Below, in pieces: positions 40,113 to 48,353 of a stretch of DNA of 64,000 bases. Each line of letters starts with the position of its first letter. The first letter of the stretch is position 1. Position numbers and translations under genes: made by a program. Below the pieces are notes generated by a model that searched no databases, was not told the DNA's origin, and worked only from the letters and a program-made list of their open reading frames with translations. Source of the stretch: Aquirufa nivalisilvae (GTDB lineage: Bacteria > Bacteroidota > Bacteroidia > Cytophagales > Spirosomataceae); NCBI RefSeq assembly GCF_004307455.1, contig NZ_SEWX01000002.1, positions 248,001 through 312,000 of the forward strand, written 5' to 3'.

Positions 40113-41108
40113 TTGCCTTTAATTCAATCAGTTCCCACTTATCGACCTCCTTTTTGGTTACCCGAAGGACATACCCAAAGTATGTTCACCGCCTTATTTC
40201 GAAAAATAAATAACCTAGCACCTAATCGGGAGAGGTTGATATTAAGCGATCAAGATTTTGTAGATCTAGATTGGTACATCGATGCACCTTTGTCTGAAAA
40301 ACCATTACTTATTATTTCCCATGGTTTAGAAGGGAGTAGTCAGGCGCAATACGTTAAAGGTTTGGCCAAAACCATGATAGGACAAGGTTTCAATGTGCTT
40401 GCTTGGAACTTTCGATCTTGCTCTGGGGAGATGAATCTTAAATTAAGATTTTACCATAGTGGTGCCACCGAGGATTTGGAAGAGGTGATTCAAACCTGTA
40501 TTCAGCGAGGAGCGAATCGCATTTATTTGGCAGGTTTTAGTTTAGGAGGAAATCTTACCTTAAAATGGTTAGGGGAACAAGGGCAAAATCATCCAAATTT
40601 GATTCGAAAAGCTGTGGCATTTTCCGTACCTTTGCACCTTTCAAGTAGTAGCCGAAAGTTGGCACGACGAGAAAATGGACTCTACACTCATCGATTTTTA
40701 CAAACTCTTCTATCTAAAGCAAAAGAAAAAGCCGTGCTATTTCCCACGGCTGTCGATGTGGCTATTCTTAAACGAATTAAAACATTGAGGGAGTTTGATG
40801 ATGTGATTACGGGTCCATTGCACGGTTTTAAAGATGCAGAAGACTATTACGAACAAAATAGCTCGCTGTATTTTTTAGATAAAATTCAGGTTCCTACCCT
40901 GGTAGTGAATGCCCAAAACGATCCATTTTTATCGCCCGAATGCCTTCCGGCATCTCTGGCATCAAACTGGGAAAATGTCTTTTTGGAATTACCCACTCAA
41001 GGTGGGCATTGTGGATTCTATCCTTCAGATTATCGAGGAACCTTGTGGTCGGAACAACGGGCAATGAATTGGTTTTTGAATAAAGAAACGATTAATTATG
41101 TCGAATAA
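40113..41108 (+). CDS. YheT-family alpha/beta hydrolase, TTG start
   Basis: A 331-residue alpha/beta hydrolase of the YheT/ABHD1-3 family (carboxylesterase-like). Family N-terminus YRPPFWLPEGHTQSMFTALF, oxyanion-region HGLEGSSQAQYVKGLA (70-85), NFRSCSGEMN, nucleophile Ser143 in GFSLGGN, and the catalytic His in GGHCGF near residue 308. The only start that includes the conserved N-terminus is TTG at 40113; the ATG at 40108-40110, overlapping the previous stop, runs into a stop within four codons in its own frame. It overlaps the next gene by 11 bases, so translation of the two is probably coupled. The physiological substrate is unknown. Confidence 0.9.
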   Translation: MPLIQSVPTYRPPFWLPEGHTQSMFTALFRKINNLAPNRERLILSDQDFVDLDWYIDAPLSEKPLLIISHGLEGSSQAQYVKGLAKTMIGQGFNVLAWNFRSCSGEMNLKLRFYHSGATEDLEEVIQTCIQRGANRIYLAGFSLGGNLTLKWLGEQGQNHPNLIRKAVAFSVPLHLSSSSRKLARRENGLYTHRFLQTLLSKAKEKAVLFPTAVDVAILKRIKTLREFDDVITGPLHGFKDAEDYYEQNSSLYFLDKIQVPTLVVNAQNDPFLSPECLPASLASNWENVFLELPTQGGHCGFYPSDYRGTLWSEQRAMNWFLNKETINYVE

Positions 41109-43008
41109 ACAGTTGGAGCCATTGCACATTGTGATTGATTTTGATAGCACTTTTACCAAAGTAGAAGGGCTAGATGAGTTGGCGAATATCGCCTTACAAG
41201 GAAACCCGAAACAAAAGGAGATTGTCTCCAAGATTCGGGAAATTACCGAAAAAGGGATGTCAGGGTCCTATTCATTTGCTGATTCGTTGCGCGATCGCGT
41301 TGCTCTTTTATCAGCCAATCGGGGTCATGTAGACCAATTGATTGCTTTTTTGAAAGGTAAAATATCAGATTCATTCAATAGAAATAAGGAGTTTATCCAA
41401 GAACATGCAGAGCAAATTCTAATTGTTTCTAGCGGCTTCAAGGATTTCATTGTTCCTGTAGTACAAGAATTAGGCATTCCGGCCGAAAATGTTTTTGCCA
41501 ATACCTTTAACTATGATGCCGAAGGTAATATTACGGGATATGATCACGATAATTTATTGTCCAAAGACCGCGGTAAAGTAAGCCTCTTGCAATCATTGCA
41601 ATTGGAAGGAGAAGTGTATGTTATTGGAGATGGGTATACCGACTATGAATTGCGTGAGGCAGGTTTAGCCAATAAGTTTTTTGCTTTTACTGAAAATGTA
41701 TCTCGCAAAGTGGTGGTGGAGAAAGCAGATCATGTGGTGCCATCTTTAGACGAGTTTTTATACATCAATGGATTGAGCCGTGCTCAGTCTTATCCTAAAT
41801 CTAGGATTAAAGTTCTTCTTTTGGAAAACGTTCATCCACATGCCGTTCAAGCATTTAAGAAAGAAGGTTTCCAAGTTGAATTATTGAAAGGAGCCTTGGA
41901 TGAAGCAGAATTGATTGAAAAAATCAAAGATGTGTCCATTCTTGGTTTGCGTTCCAAAACCAATTTGACTAAAAAAGTATTGGAACATCCCAATGCCGCT
42001 CGTTTAATGTGCGTTGGTGCTTTTTGTATTGGAACCAACCAAATTGATTTAGCGGAATGCGAAAATCGGGGAATTGCAGTTTTCAATGCGCCTTATTCCA
42101 ATACCCGTTCTGTCGTGGAATTGTCCATTGGCTTAATGGTTATGCTAACACGTAATATCTTCGAGAAGTCGACCCGCATGCATGCCGGAGTTTGGGATAA
42201 ATCAGCTACCAACTCCTACGAGATTCGTGGAAAAAAATTAGGCTTAATCGGTTATGGAAATATTGGAACTCAAATTTCTGTGATTGCGGAGGCCCTAGGT
42301 ATGGAAGTGTATTTCTATGATACCGTTGATAAGTTGGCCTTAGGGAATGCCAAAAAATGTTCAAGTTTGAAAGAATTGTTGAACTTGGCTGATTTTGTGA
42401 GTTTGCACGTGGATGGTAGAAAGGTAAATACTAACATCATTGGGAAGCAAGAATTCTCTTGGATGAAGGATAATGTGATTTTCTTGAATCTTTCAAGAGG
42501 TCATGTGGTGGAAATTCCAGCTTTGGTAGAGGCGATTAAATCAGGTAAAGTGTGGGGAGCAGCAATCGATGTATTCCCGTATGAGCCTAAGACCAATGAC
42601 GAAGAATTCATTAATGAGTTAAGAGGTTTGCCAAATGTTATTTTGACTCCACATATTGGAGGATCTACAGAAGAGGCACAAGCCAATATTGGGGAGTTTG
42701 TTCCGGCAAAATTGTTGCAGTTTATGAACAATGGTAGTACTTATGGTTCAGTAAACTTCCCTGAATTACAATTGCCTCCATTGGAAAATGCCCATCGTTT
42801 ATTACATATCCACCAGAATGTACCAGGTATTTTGGCACAAATCAATAATGTATTTGCCAAGTATCACGTTAACATCATTGGTCAATACTTGAAAACAACG
42901 GAGAAAACAGGTTATGTAATCACAGATGTGGCCAAAGAATATTCCGAAGAAATCGTCAATGAATTGAAATTGATCGATAATACCATTAAGTTTAGAATGC
43001 TTTACTAA
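41098..43008 (+). CDS. serA: Fused phosphoserine phosphatase-like / D-3-phosphoglycerate dehydrogenase (SerB-SerA)
   Basis: A 636-residue two-part enzyme for serine synthesis. Residues 1 to about 225 are a HAD-IB phosphatase: motif I DFDST (Asp14, Asp16), the motif II Ser in IVSSGF, and motif III IGDGYTDYEL, as in phosphoserine phosphatase SerB. Residues about 235-636 are phosphoglycerate dehydrogenase: substrate part with ILGLRSKTNLTKKVLEHP, the NAD-binding GLIGYGNIGTQ, NLSRGHVVE, DVFPYEP, catalytic-His region LTPHIGGSTEEAQ, and a C-terminal ACT domain (HQNVPGILAQINNVFAKYHVNIIGQYL) that usually senses serine. The first and third chemical steps are thus on one chain; the second is the next gene, a SerC-type aminotransferase. 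Both halves keep their key residues. Confidence 0.92.
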   Translation: MSNKQLEPLHIVIDFDSTFTKVEGLDELANIALQGNPKQKEIVSKIREITEKGMSGSYSFADSLRDRVALLSANRGHVDQLIAFLKGKISDSFNRNKEFIQEHAEQILIVSSGFKDFIVPVVQELGIPAENVFANTFNYDAEGNITGYDHDNLLSKDRGKVSLLQSLQLEGEVYVIGDGYTDYELREAGLANKFFAFTENVSRKVVVEKADHVVPSLDEFLYINGLSRAQSYPKSRIKVLLLENVHPHAVQAFKKEGFQVELLKGALDEAELIEKIKDVSILGLRSKTNLTKKVLEHPNAARLMCVGAFCIGTNQIDLAECENRGIAVFNAPYSNTRSVVELSIGLMVMLTRNIFEKSTRMHAGVWDKSATNSYEIRGKKLGLIGYGNIGTQISVIAEALGMEVYFYDTVDKLALGNAKKCSSLKELLNLADFVSLHVDGRKVNTNIIGKQEFSWMKDNVIFLNLSRGHVVEIPALVEAIKSGKVWGAAIDVFPYEPKTNDEEFINELRGLPNVILTPHIGGSTEEAQANIGEFVPAKLLQFMNNGSTYGSVNFPELQLPPLENAHRLLHIHQNVPGILAQINNVFAKYHVNIIGQYLKTTEKTGYVITDVAKEYSEEIVNELKLIDNTIKFRMLY

Positions 43009-43012
43009 TTAT

Positions 43013-44098
43013 ATGATGCAGCCCGTATTTTTTACCCCTGGCCCAGCGGCACTTTATCCTACTGTTCAAGGACATTATGAGGAGGCTTTTCGCTTGTCCA
43101 TTGGTTCCATTTCGCATCGTTCAGCCCAGTTTAGGAAGATATACCAACATGCCGATGAGCAATTGAGGACGTTGTTTAATTTACCTAAACAAAACAATGC
43201 CATCCTTTTTACGGGGTCTGCTACAGAAATTTGGGAACGTATCATCATGAATACGGTGGAGCATGAGTGTTTCCACTTAGTGAATGGTTCTTTTTCAAGG
43301 AAGTTTTTTGATTTTGCTCAAGAGTTGCACAAATATGCCCATGCAGCGCATAAGCCATTTGGTGAGGGTTTTGATGCTTCTGATGTGGATGTACCTGAGT
43401 ATGCCGAGTTGATTTGTGCTACTGCCAATGAAACCAGTTCCGGTGTGCAAATGCGTTCACAAGAAATACATAAATTAAAGAAAGCGAATAAGGATAAGTT
43501 TTTGGCCGTAGATATGGTTTCTTCAGCTCCTTATACTAACCTCGACTTTAATTTAGTAGATACTGCATTTTTCTCTGTTCAAAAGGCCTTTGGTATGCCC
43601 GCTGGATTAGGTGTTTGGATTGCCAATGAAGCCATGCTCGAGAAAGCAGAAAGAATGAAAAAACACGAAGGTGTGATTGGAACCTACCATTCATTACCAA
43701 GTCTTTGGGAGAATTATAAGAAGTTTGAAACGCCTGAAACTCCCAATGTGATGGGGATTTATGTCTTAGGTAAAGTGGCAGAAGATTTCAACCGAATTGG
43801 TGTGGATCAAATCCGTAAAGAAACGGACCGTAAGGCGAAAGCACTCTATGATTTTGCTAAGAAATCGGATCGTTTTGAGGCCTTTGTTGAGAATGAATCA
43901 CATCGTTCACAAACCGTAGTTGTTTTGAATTGCCAAGAAGCAGCTGGGACTGTCATTCAAAAAGTGAAAAATGCCTCAGGCATGATAGTGGGTGCAGGAT
44001 ATGGCAAAATGAAAGAAACACAAATAAGAATTGCTAATTTCCCTGCCGTTTCAAGTGAACAGGTAGAGGCATTGATACAAACCTTGAACTCTATTTAA
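43013..44098 (+). CDS. serC: Phosphoserine aminotransferase-type class V aminotransferase
   Basis: A 361-residue fold-type I class V aminotransferase. The N-terminus FFTPGPAALYPTVQ and ISHRS are the class V substrate-loop signatures; ATANETSSGVQ and the AVDMVSSAP segment carry the PLP Asp; the PLP lysine is Lys191 in FFSVQKAFGMPAGLGVW. The sequence is not the classical E. coli SerC type and, taken alone, could be an alanine-glyoxylate-like aminotransferase. Its position 4 bases after the SerB-SerA fusion makes 3-phosphohydroxypyruvate to phosphoserine the most likely reaction. Confidence 0.85.
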   Translation: MMQPVFFTPGPAALYPTVQGHYEEAFRLSIGSISHRSAQFRKIYQHADEQLRTLFNLPKQNNAILFTGSATEIWERIIMNTVEHECFHLVNGSFSRKFFDFAQELHKYAHAAHKPFGEGFDASDVDVPEYAELICATANETSSGVQMRSQEIHKLKKANKDKFLAVDMVSSAPYTNLDFNLVDTAFFSVQKAFGMPAGLGVWIANEAMLEKAERMKKHEGVIGTYHSLPSLWENYKKFETPETPNVMGIYVLGKVAEDFNRIGVDQIRKETDRKAKALYDFAKKSDRFEAFVENESHRSQTVVVLNCQEAAGTVIQKVKNASGMIVGAGYGKMKETQIRIANFPAVSSEQVEALIQTLNSI

Positions 44099-44108
44099 TT
44101 AGAAGAAA

Positions 44109-45101
44109 ATGATTAATCCTGGAAATTCCATTCGTTGGGGCATACTTGCCTGCGGAAAAATCGCACGTAAATTTGCCGATGATTTAGCTTTTGTGTCAGA
44201 TGCTCAACTGACTGCTGTGTCCTCTAGAGATATCCATCGTGCGGAAGAATTCGCGTCACACTATCCAGGTTCAAAGGCATTTGGTTCTTATGAAGAAATG
44301 CTTTCCAGTGGCCTGATTGATGTGGTTTATGTGGCATCGCCCCATGGTTTACATCATGCGCATACTTTATTGTGTCTAGAAGCTGGAATACCTGTTTTAT
44401 GCGAAAAGGCATTTGCAGTGAATGGCCGACAAGTCTCAGAAATGATACAAAAAGCAAAGGAAAAGAACTTGTTTTTAATGGAGGCATTATGGACAAGATT
44501 TCATCCATCTGTAGCAAAAGTATTAGACATTATCGAGTCGGGGAAGATTGGTCAAATTCGTCATGTGGCGGCTGACTTTGGCTTTAAAGCAGAATACGAT
44601 GTGGAAAGTCGTTTATTCAACCCCGTTTTAACTGGAGGTTCTTTGATGGATATTGGGATATACCCCTTATTTATTTCCAAATTGTTGTTAGGACAACCTA
44701 AAACGTTGCTAGCCACAGGTACTATGGCACCTACGGGAGTCGACATGAATTGTGCCATTGCGACAAGTTATGAAAGTGGTGCTACGGCAACTTTGTTTTC
44801 TACTTTAGCAGCTCAAACTGATACCACTTGTACAATTTACGGTAGTCAAGGTAAAATAATGATGCATTCTCGTTTTCATGAAACCTTTGGAATTACAGTA
44901 ACTTTAGAGTCAGGTGAAGTAGAAGAGTTTGAATGCGAACGCAAAGGATGGGGTTATTCTTATGAGGCAGAAGCAGTGCAAGCTGATTTACGAGCAGGCC
45001 GATTAGAAAACAAATGGATGACACACCAGTTTAGTCAAGAGTTAATGGGATTATTAGATGAAATTAGAAAACAGATAGGCTTAGTCTATCCTAACGAATA
45101 A
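44109..45101 (+). CDS. Gfo/Idh/MocA-family oxidoreductase
   Basis: A 330-residue NAD(P)-dependent dehydrogenase. The Rossmann motif WGILACGKIARKFADDL (about 11-27) is followed by DVVYVASPHGLHHAHTLLCLEAGIPVLCEKAF (the EKxx catalytic lysine), and the C-terminal alpha/beta domain with MEALWTRFHP and GGSLMDIGIYPL. The last is characteristic of the dihydrodiol dehydrogenase/1,5-anhydro-fructose reductase-like branch. Substrate is probably a sugar or cyclic polyol. It lies 10 bases after serC and 2 bases before the SGNH hydrolase gene. Confidence 0.9.
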   Translation: MINPGNSIRWGILACGKIARKFADDLAFVSDAQLTAVSSRDIHRAEEFASHYPGSKAFGSYEEMLSSGLIDVVYVASPHGLHHAHTLLCLEAGIPVLCEKAFAVNGRQVSEMIQKAKEKNLFLMEALWTRFHPSVAKVLDIIESGKIGQIRHVAADFGFKAEYDVESRLFNPVLTGGSLMDIGIYPLFISKLLLGQPKTLLATGTMAPTGVDMNCAIATSYESGATATLFSTLAAQTDTTCTIYGSQGKIMMHSRFHETFGITVTLESGEVEEFECERKGWGYSYEAEAVQADLRAGRLENKWMTHQFSQELMGLLDEIRKQIGLVYPNE

Positions 45102-45103
45102 GT

Positions 45104-45760
45104 ATGAAAAAACACTTATTACTAGGTTTGTTGCTGTTATCCAGCACAGGCCTTTGGGCACAAATCGACAAATTTGAAAAGGAAATTAAGGCATATGAAT
45201 CACAAGATTCACTTGCTATGCCAGCAAAAAATCTTCGATTATTTTTCGGGAGTTCCAGTTTTCGCCTTTGGAAAAGTTTCAACCAAGATATGGCGGCATA
45301 TCCGTCCATTAATCGGGGATTTGGCGGTTCTACCTTAGAGGAAGCCTTATATTATTTTGATCGTATGGTACTTAAATACCAACCAGCTTGGGTATTTATG
45401 TATGAAGGAGATAATGATTTGGCCAAAGGACAAAGTCCCGAGTTTATTGCCCAAGAGTTTGTGGTGTTTTCCAAGCGTTTGAAAGAAAAATTACCTAACA
45501 CAAAATTGGTGTTTATAGCTGCTAGACCTAGTTTAGCTCGTATTGCCATGTTAGATAAGCAAAAAGATTTAAACGGTCGTATTCAGCAAATTATAGCCAA
45601 AGAAAAAGGAAGATTTTATATTGATATGCAAAGCCCTTTTTTCCGTGCTGATGGCAGTTTAATGGACGATATATTTGTTGCGGATCGCTTGCATTTGAAT
45701 GAAAAGGGATACCAACTATTTGTGAAGCAAATTCATGAATTTATTCAAAAGCATCCCTAA
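45104..45760 (+). CDS. Exported SGNH/GDSL-family hydrolase
   Basis: A 218-residue secreted lipase/acylhydrolase-like protein. The signal peptide is MKKHLLLGLLLLSSTGLWAQ. SGNH blocks: block I FFGSSSFRLW with the nucleophile Ser around residue 51, block II Gly in INRGFGGSTLEE, block III Asn in YEGDNDLA (Asn104), and block V DRLHLNEKGY with the Asp and His of the triad. Proteins of this kind remove acetyl or acyl groups from glycans or peptides. The substrate is not predictable. No T9SS domain, so a periplasmic location is likely. Confidence 0.9.
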   Translation: MKKHLLLGLLLLSSTGLWAQIDKFEKEIKAYESQDSLAMPAKNLRLFFGSSSFRLWKSFNQDMAAYPSINRGFGGSTLEEALYYFDRMVLKYQPAWVFMYEGDNDLAKGQSPEFIAQEFVVFSKRLKEKLPNTKLVFIAARPSLARIAMLDKQKDLNGRIQQIIAKEKGRFYIDMQSPFFRADGSLMDDIFVADRLHLNEKGYQLFVKQIHEFIQKHP

Positions 45761-45771
45761 ATAGTAGGTTT

Positions 45772-46518
45772 ATGGTGAAAAATTATTCAGGAGCTAATTG
45801 GTTGCCTCATATTTCAGTGGATTGCGTGATCTTTGGATTTCACGAAAATCAATTGAAGGTACTTTTATTGAAATTTAAAAATACGACGGTTTGGTCACTC
45901 TCAGGAGGATTTGTTAAATCCAGTGAAGACATTGACCAGGCTGCTAGCCGAGTATTGTTTGAAAGAACAGGCTTGAAAGATATTTATCTGGAGCAGTTTT
46001 ATACTTTTGGCGATGTTAAAAGGAATCAAGATGCCATCAAGCAGCATGAGAAGATTCAAGAACAAATTGGAGAAACTCGGGTAGATACTTCATTCCTTTC
46101 AGACCGATATATTTCGATTGGCTATTATGCCTTGGTGGACTTCTCTAAAGTTAATGTCAATTTAGACCAAATGTCGGATCAATTCTCTTGGGCCGATATT
46201 CATGATATTCCTTCTATGTTTTTGGACCATCGGGCTATTATTGATAAAGCCTTAGAAAGGTTGCGTTGGTCTTTGGATCAAAAATTATTAGCCTTTAATC
46301 TATTGGCAGAGACATTTACCATGTCGGAATTGCAACAAGTCTATGAGACTATTTTGGGTAAAAAATTGGTACGCACGAATTTCCAAAGGAAGATTTTAAG
46401 TATGGATATTTTGGTCCGCTTAGAAAAGCGCTACCTAGGAGGAGCCCATAAAGCACCCTATTTATATCGATTTGATGAGAAGAAAGCAAAAGCTTATCTT
46501 TCTGAATCTGATTTTTAA
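45772..46518 (+). CDS. Nudix-domain transcriptional regulator (NrtR/AraR-like)
   Basis: A 248-residue protein with an N-terminal Nudix domain (about 10-150) and a C-terminal winged-helix domain (about 165-235, FTMSELQQVYETILGKKLVRTNFQRKIL). The Nudix box reads GGFVKSSEDIDQAASRVLFERTGL: the box requires REUxEE but this has RVLFER, so the metal-binding glutamates are partly lost and hydrolysis is unlikely. This matches NrtR-type repressors, where the Nudix part senses a ligand; in Bacteroidota relatives control pentose or NAD-related genes. The target is unknown. It is the last gene of the plus-strand run, 11 bases after the SGNH gene. Confidence 0.85.
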   Translation: MVKNYSGANWLPHISVDCVIFGFHENQLKVLLLKFKNTTVWSLSGGFVKSSEDIDQAASRVLFERTGLKDIYLEQFYTFGDVKRNQDAIKQHEKIQEQIGETRVDTSFLSDRYISIGYYALVDFSKVNVNLDQMSDQFSWADIHDIPSMFLDHRAIIDKALERLRWSLDQKLLAFNLLAETFTMSELQQVYETILGKKLVRTNFQRKILSMDILVRLEKRYLGGAHKAPYLYRFDEKKAKAYLSESDF

Positions 46519-46535
46519 TTTAAACGGTTACCTAA

Positions 46536-47447
46536 CTATTTAAATTTATTATACCAGATTTCCTGTTCTGCTACTTGGATGCCATGCTGCGTATCATCAT
46601 CGTATGACTTTTGTGTGCTATTCATCCAGCGGTAAGCATCCAAAAACCACCATTGCAGCTCGCTTTCATACCAAAGAGGTCTTAATTTCTTTTGTTGGAT
46701 TTGTTCCTTAAATAGATTGGCAGCTTTTTGGGTAATATTGAAATGGGTTGACTCGTGGTCAAGGGCCCTATCTGGAAGATTTTCTTTTTTCCAAGAAGAT
46801 GAGCGAAGCATATACACCTTTACTTGTATAGGGAGATAAAGAATACCTCGCTCTATGCGAGGAGCTGCATGGTATTCAAAATTGCTAAATATTTGTGCGG
46901 CAAACCGAGAACCAGGATATGGTTTGGCCACAAAGTCGCTCCAATCCAATTTCTTTTGGCCGTAGAATAGGGTATCTAGATCCAACTTCTTGGGGACATA
47001 ATCAGGTAAAAATTCTACCCTTACTTCTTGGATTAAATGAGGGTCTTTATCCCAATTGTTTTTCCACCAAGTGGCAAATTGTGATTGTAGACTTTGAGAG
47101 CTTAATTTCGCCATTTCTTCCCAATGAGCTGATTTGCTTTTAAATCCTTGGGTTTTGAAACTGATTTTATAGGTATACAGTAATTGAGGGCCTATGATGG
47201 AGTCTCGATCTACATATATTTCGGCTTGAAATTGGAACGTTTCCTTCGAAGAGAAATCAAATTCTTTTACCTGAACATGTAGTTGAAAGTCAGCAGTAGC
47301 ACTATGGCTTAAAAGCTGCTTTTGAAAATACAGTTGAGCTGTCGGATTGACACCCCTTATTTTTTTAAATTGATAACTTGGAATCTGCCCGGATAGGGTG
47401 AATGATGAGAACAAATAAAAAGCACCTATCACTAGGTGCTTTTTAAT
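46536..47447 (-). CDS. DUF922-like exported protein with HExxH motif; start uncertain
   Basis: An exported protein of about 303 residues with the motif DHESTHF (HExxH) followed later by YDDDTQHGIQVAEQEIWYNKF, the pattern of DUF922 predicted zinc proteases. The start is a puzzle. The longest frame begins at ATG 47510, inside yebC, giving a 24-residue polar N-region before the signal peptide. A standard signal peptide (KKHLVIGAFYLFSSFTLSGQ) would begin at codon ATT 47447. The perfect hairpin that terminates yebC (47417-47444) lies within the signal-peptide codons. ATG 47510 or 47486 with readthrough, or a rare ATT start, are the options. I give the signal-peptide position with low certainty for the start. 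The protein function is unproven. Confidence 0.72.
   Translation of the reverse strand: MKKHLVIGAFYLFSSFTLSGQIPSYQFKKIRGVNPTAQLYFQKQLLSHSATADFQLHVQVKEFDFSSKETFQFQAEIYVDRDSIIGPQLLYTYKISFKTQGFKSKSAHWEEMAKLSSQSLQSQFATWWKNNWDKDPHLIQEVRVEFLPDYVPKKLDLDTLFYGQKKLDWSDFVAKPYPGSRFAAQIFSNFEYHAAPRIERGILYLPIQVKVYMLRSSSWKKENLPDRALDHESTHFNITQKAANLFKEQIQQKKLRPLWYESELQWWFLDAYRWMNSTQKSYDDDTQHGIQVAEQEIWYNKFK
47417..47444 (-). terminator. Perfect 12-bp hairpin terminator of yebC, inside the next gene's signal-peptide codons
   Basis: AAAAAGCACCTA (47417-47428) and TAGGTGCTTTTT (47433-47444), loop TCAC. On the minus strand it begins 11 bases after the yebC stop codon and ends in five T. It overlaps the beginning of the DUF922-like frame. 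Confidence 0.85.
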
Positions 47448-47454
47448 GCTTGGT

Positions 47455-48171
47455 TTAACCCATATTGTGGTAAACGTTTTGAACATCATCATCTTCTTCC
47501 AATCGTTCAATCAATTTTTCAACGTCCGCCACTTGTTCGTCTGTTAACTCTTTGGTCTCATTAGGTATCCGCTCAAAATCGGCCCCTAATAATTCATACC
47601 CTTTTTCTTCTAAGTACTTTTGAATAGCGCCAAATGCGGTAAACTCTCCATAAATATTAATTTGATTGGTTTCTGTATCTAAAAACACCTCATCTCCTCC
47701 TAAATCAATCAATTCAAACTCGAGCTCTTCCAAATCGATCTCAGGCTTAGCTGCAATCTTGAAAGCCGATTTGCGGGTAAATATAAAATCCAACATTCCT
47801 TGAGTACCCAAGCTACCTCCGCATTTAGTAAACGAAGAGCGAATATTAGCTACTGTACGATTGATGTTATCCGTTGTGGTTTCCACTAATATAGCAATAC
47901 CATGTTGGGCATATCCTTCATAAACAATTTCCTTATAATCCTCTTGATCCTTAGAAACGGCTCTTTTGATGGCACGTTCAACATTATCTTTTGGCATATT
48001 AACTGCCTTGGCATTCTGAATGATGGCCCTTAGACGAGAGTTTCCAGTAGGATCTGCTCCACCTGCTTTTACAGCAATAACAATGTCTTTACCGATTTTT
48101 GTAAACGTTTTGGCCATTTGACCCCAGCGTTTAAACTTTCTTGCCTTTCTAAATTCAAAAGCTCTTCCCAT
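47455..48171 (-). CDS. yebC: YebC/PmpR-family protein (transcriptional regulator / translation factor TACO1 family)
   Basis: A 238-residue YebC-family protein with the family hallmarks: N-terminal RKFKRWGQMAKTFTKIGKDIVIAVKAGGADPTGNSRLR, then NMPKDNVERAIKRA, YEGYAQHGIAILVE, TDNINRTVANIRSSFTKCGGSLG. The three alpha/beta domains have normal size. Members have been described as DNA-binding regulators and, more recently, as translation factors that relieve ribosome stalling at proline stretches; which role holds here is unknown. A terminator follows. Confidence 0.94.
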   Translation of the reverse strand: MGRAFEFRKARKFKRWGQMAKTFTKIGKDIVIAVKAGGADPTGNSRLRAIIQNAKAVNMPKDNVERAIKRAVSKDQEDYKEIVYEGYAQHGIAILVETTTDNINRTVANIRSSFTKCGGSLGTQGMLDFIFTRKSAFKIAAKPEIDLEELEFELIDLGGDEVFLDTETNQINIYGEFTAFGAIQKYLEEKGYELLGADFERIPNETKELTDEQVADVEKLIERLEEDDDVQNVYHNMG

Positions 48172-48199
48172 AATTCGTTGCGATAATTAATACTAGCTA

Positions 48200-48207
48200 C
48201 AAAAATA
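48200..48207 (-). promoter_or_regulatory. -7 element of the yebC promoter
   Basis: TATTTTTG on the minus strand matches TAnnTTTG and lies 28 bases upstream of the yebC ATG. No TTTG is visible at the -33 distance. Confidence 0.45.
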
Positions 48208-48353
48208 AAACAAGCAAAAGGATTTTTGTCGATTGAAATAAAAAAACTCTAGAATTATTTACATCATCTTCAAGGCCTTGCCCTACAAGACCTACCTAAG
48301 CTTCCGTTTAATTTGGCTAAATTGCAGTTAATTGATTCACGACAACCATTTTT

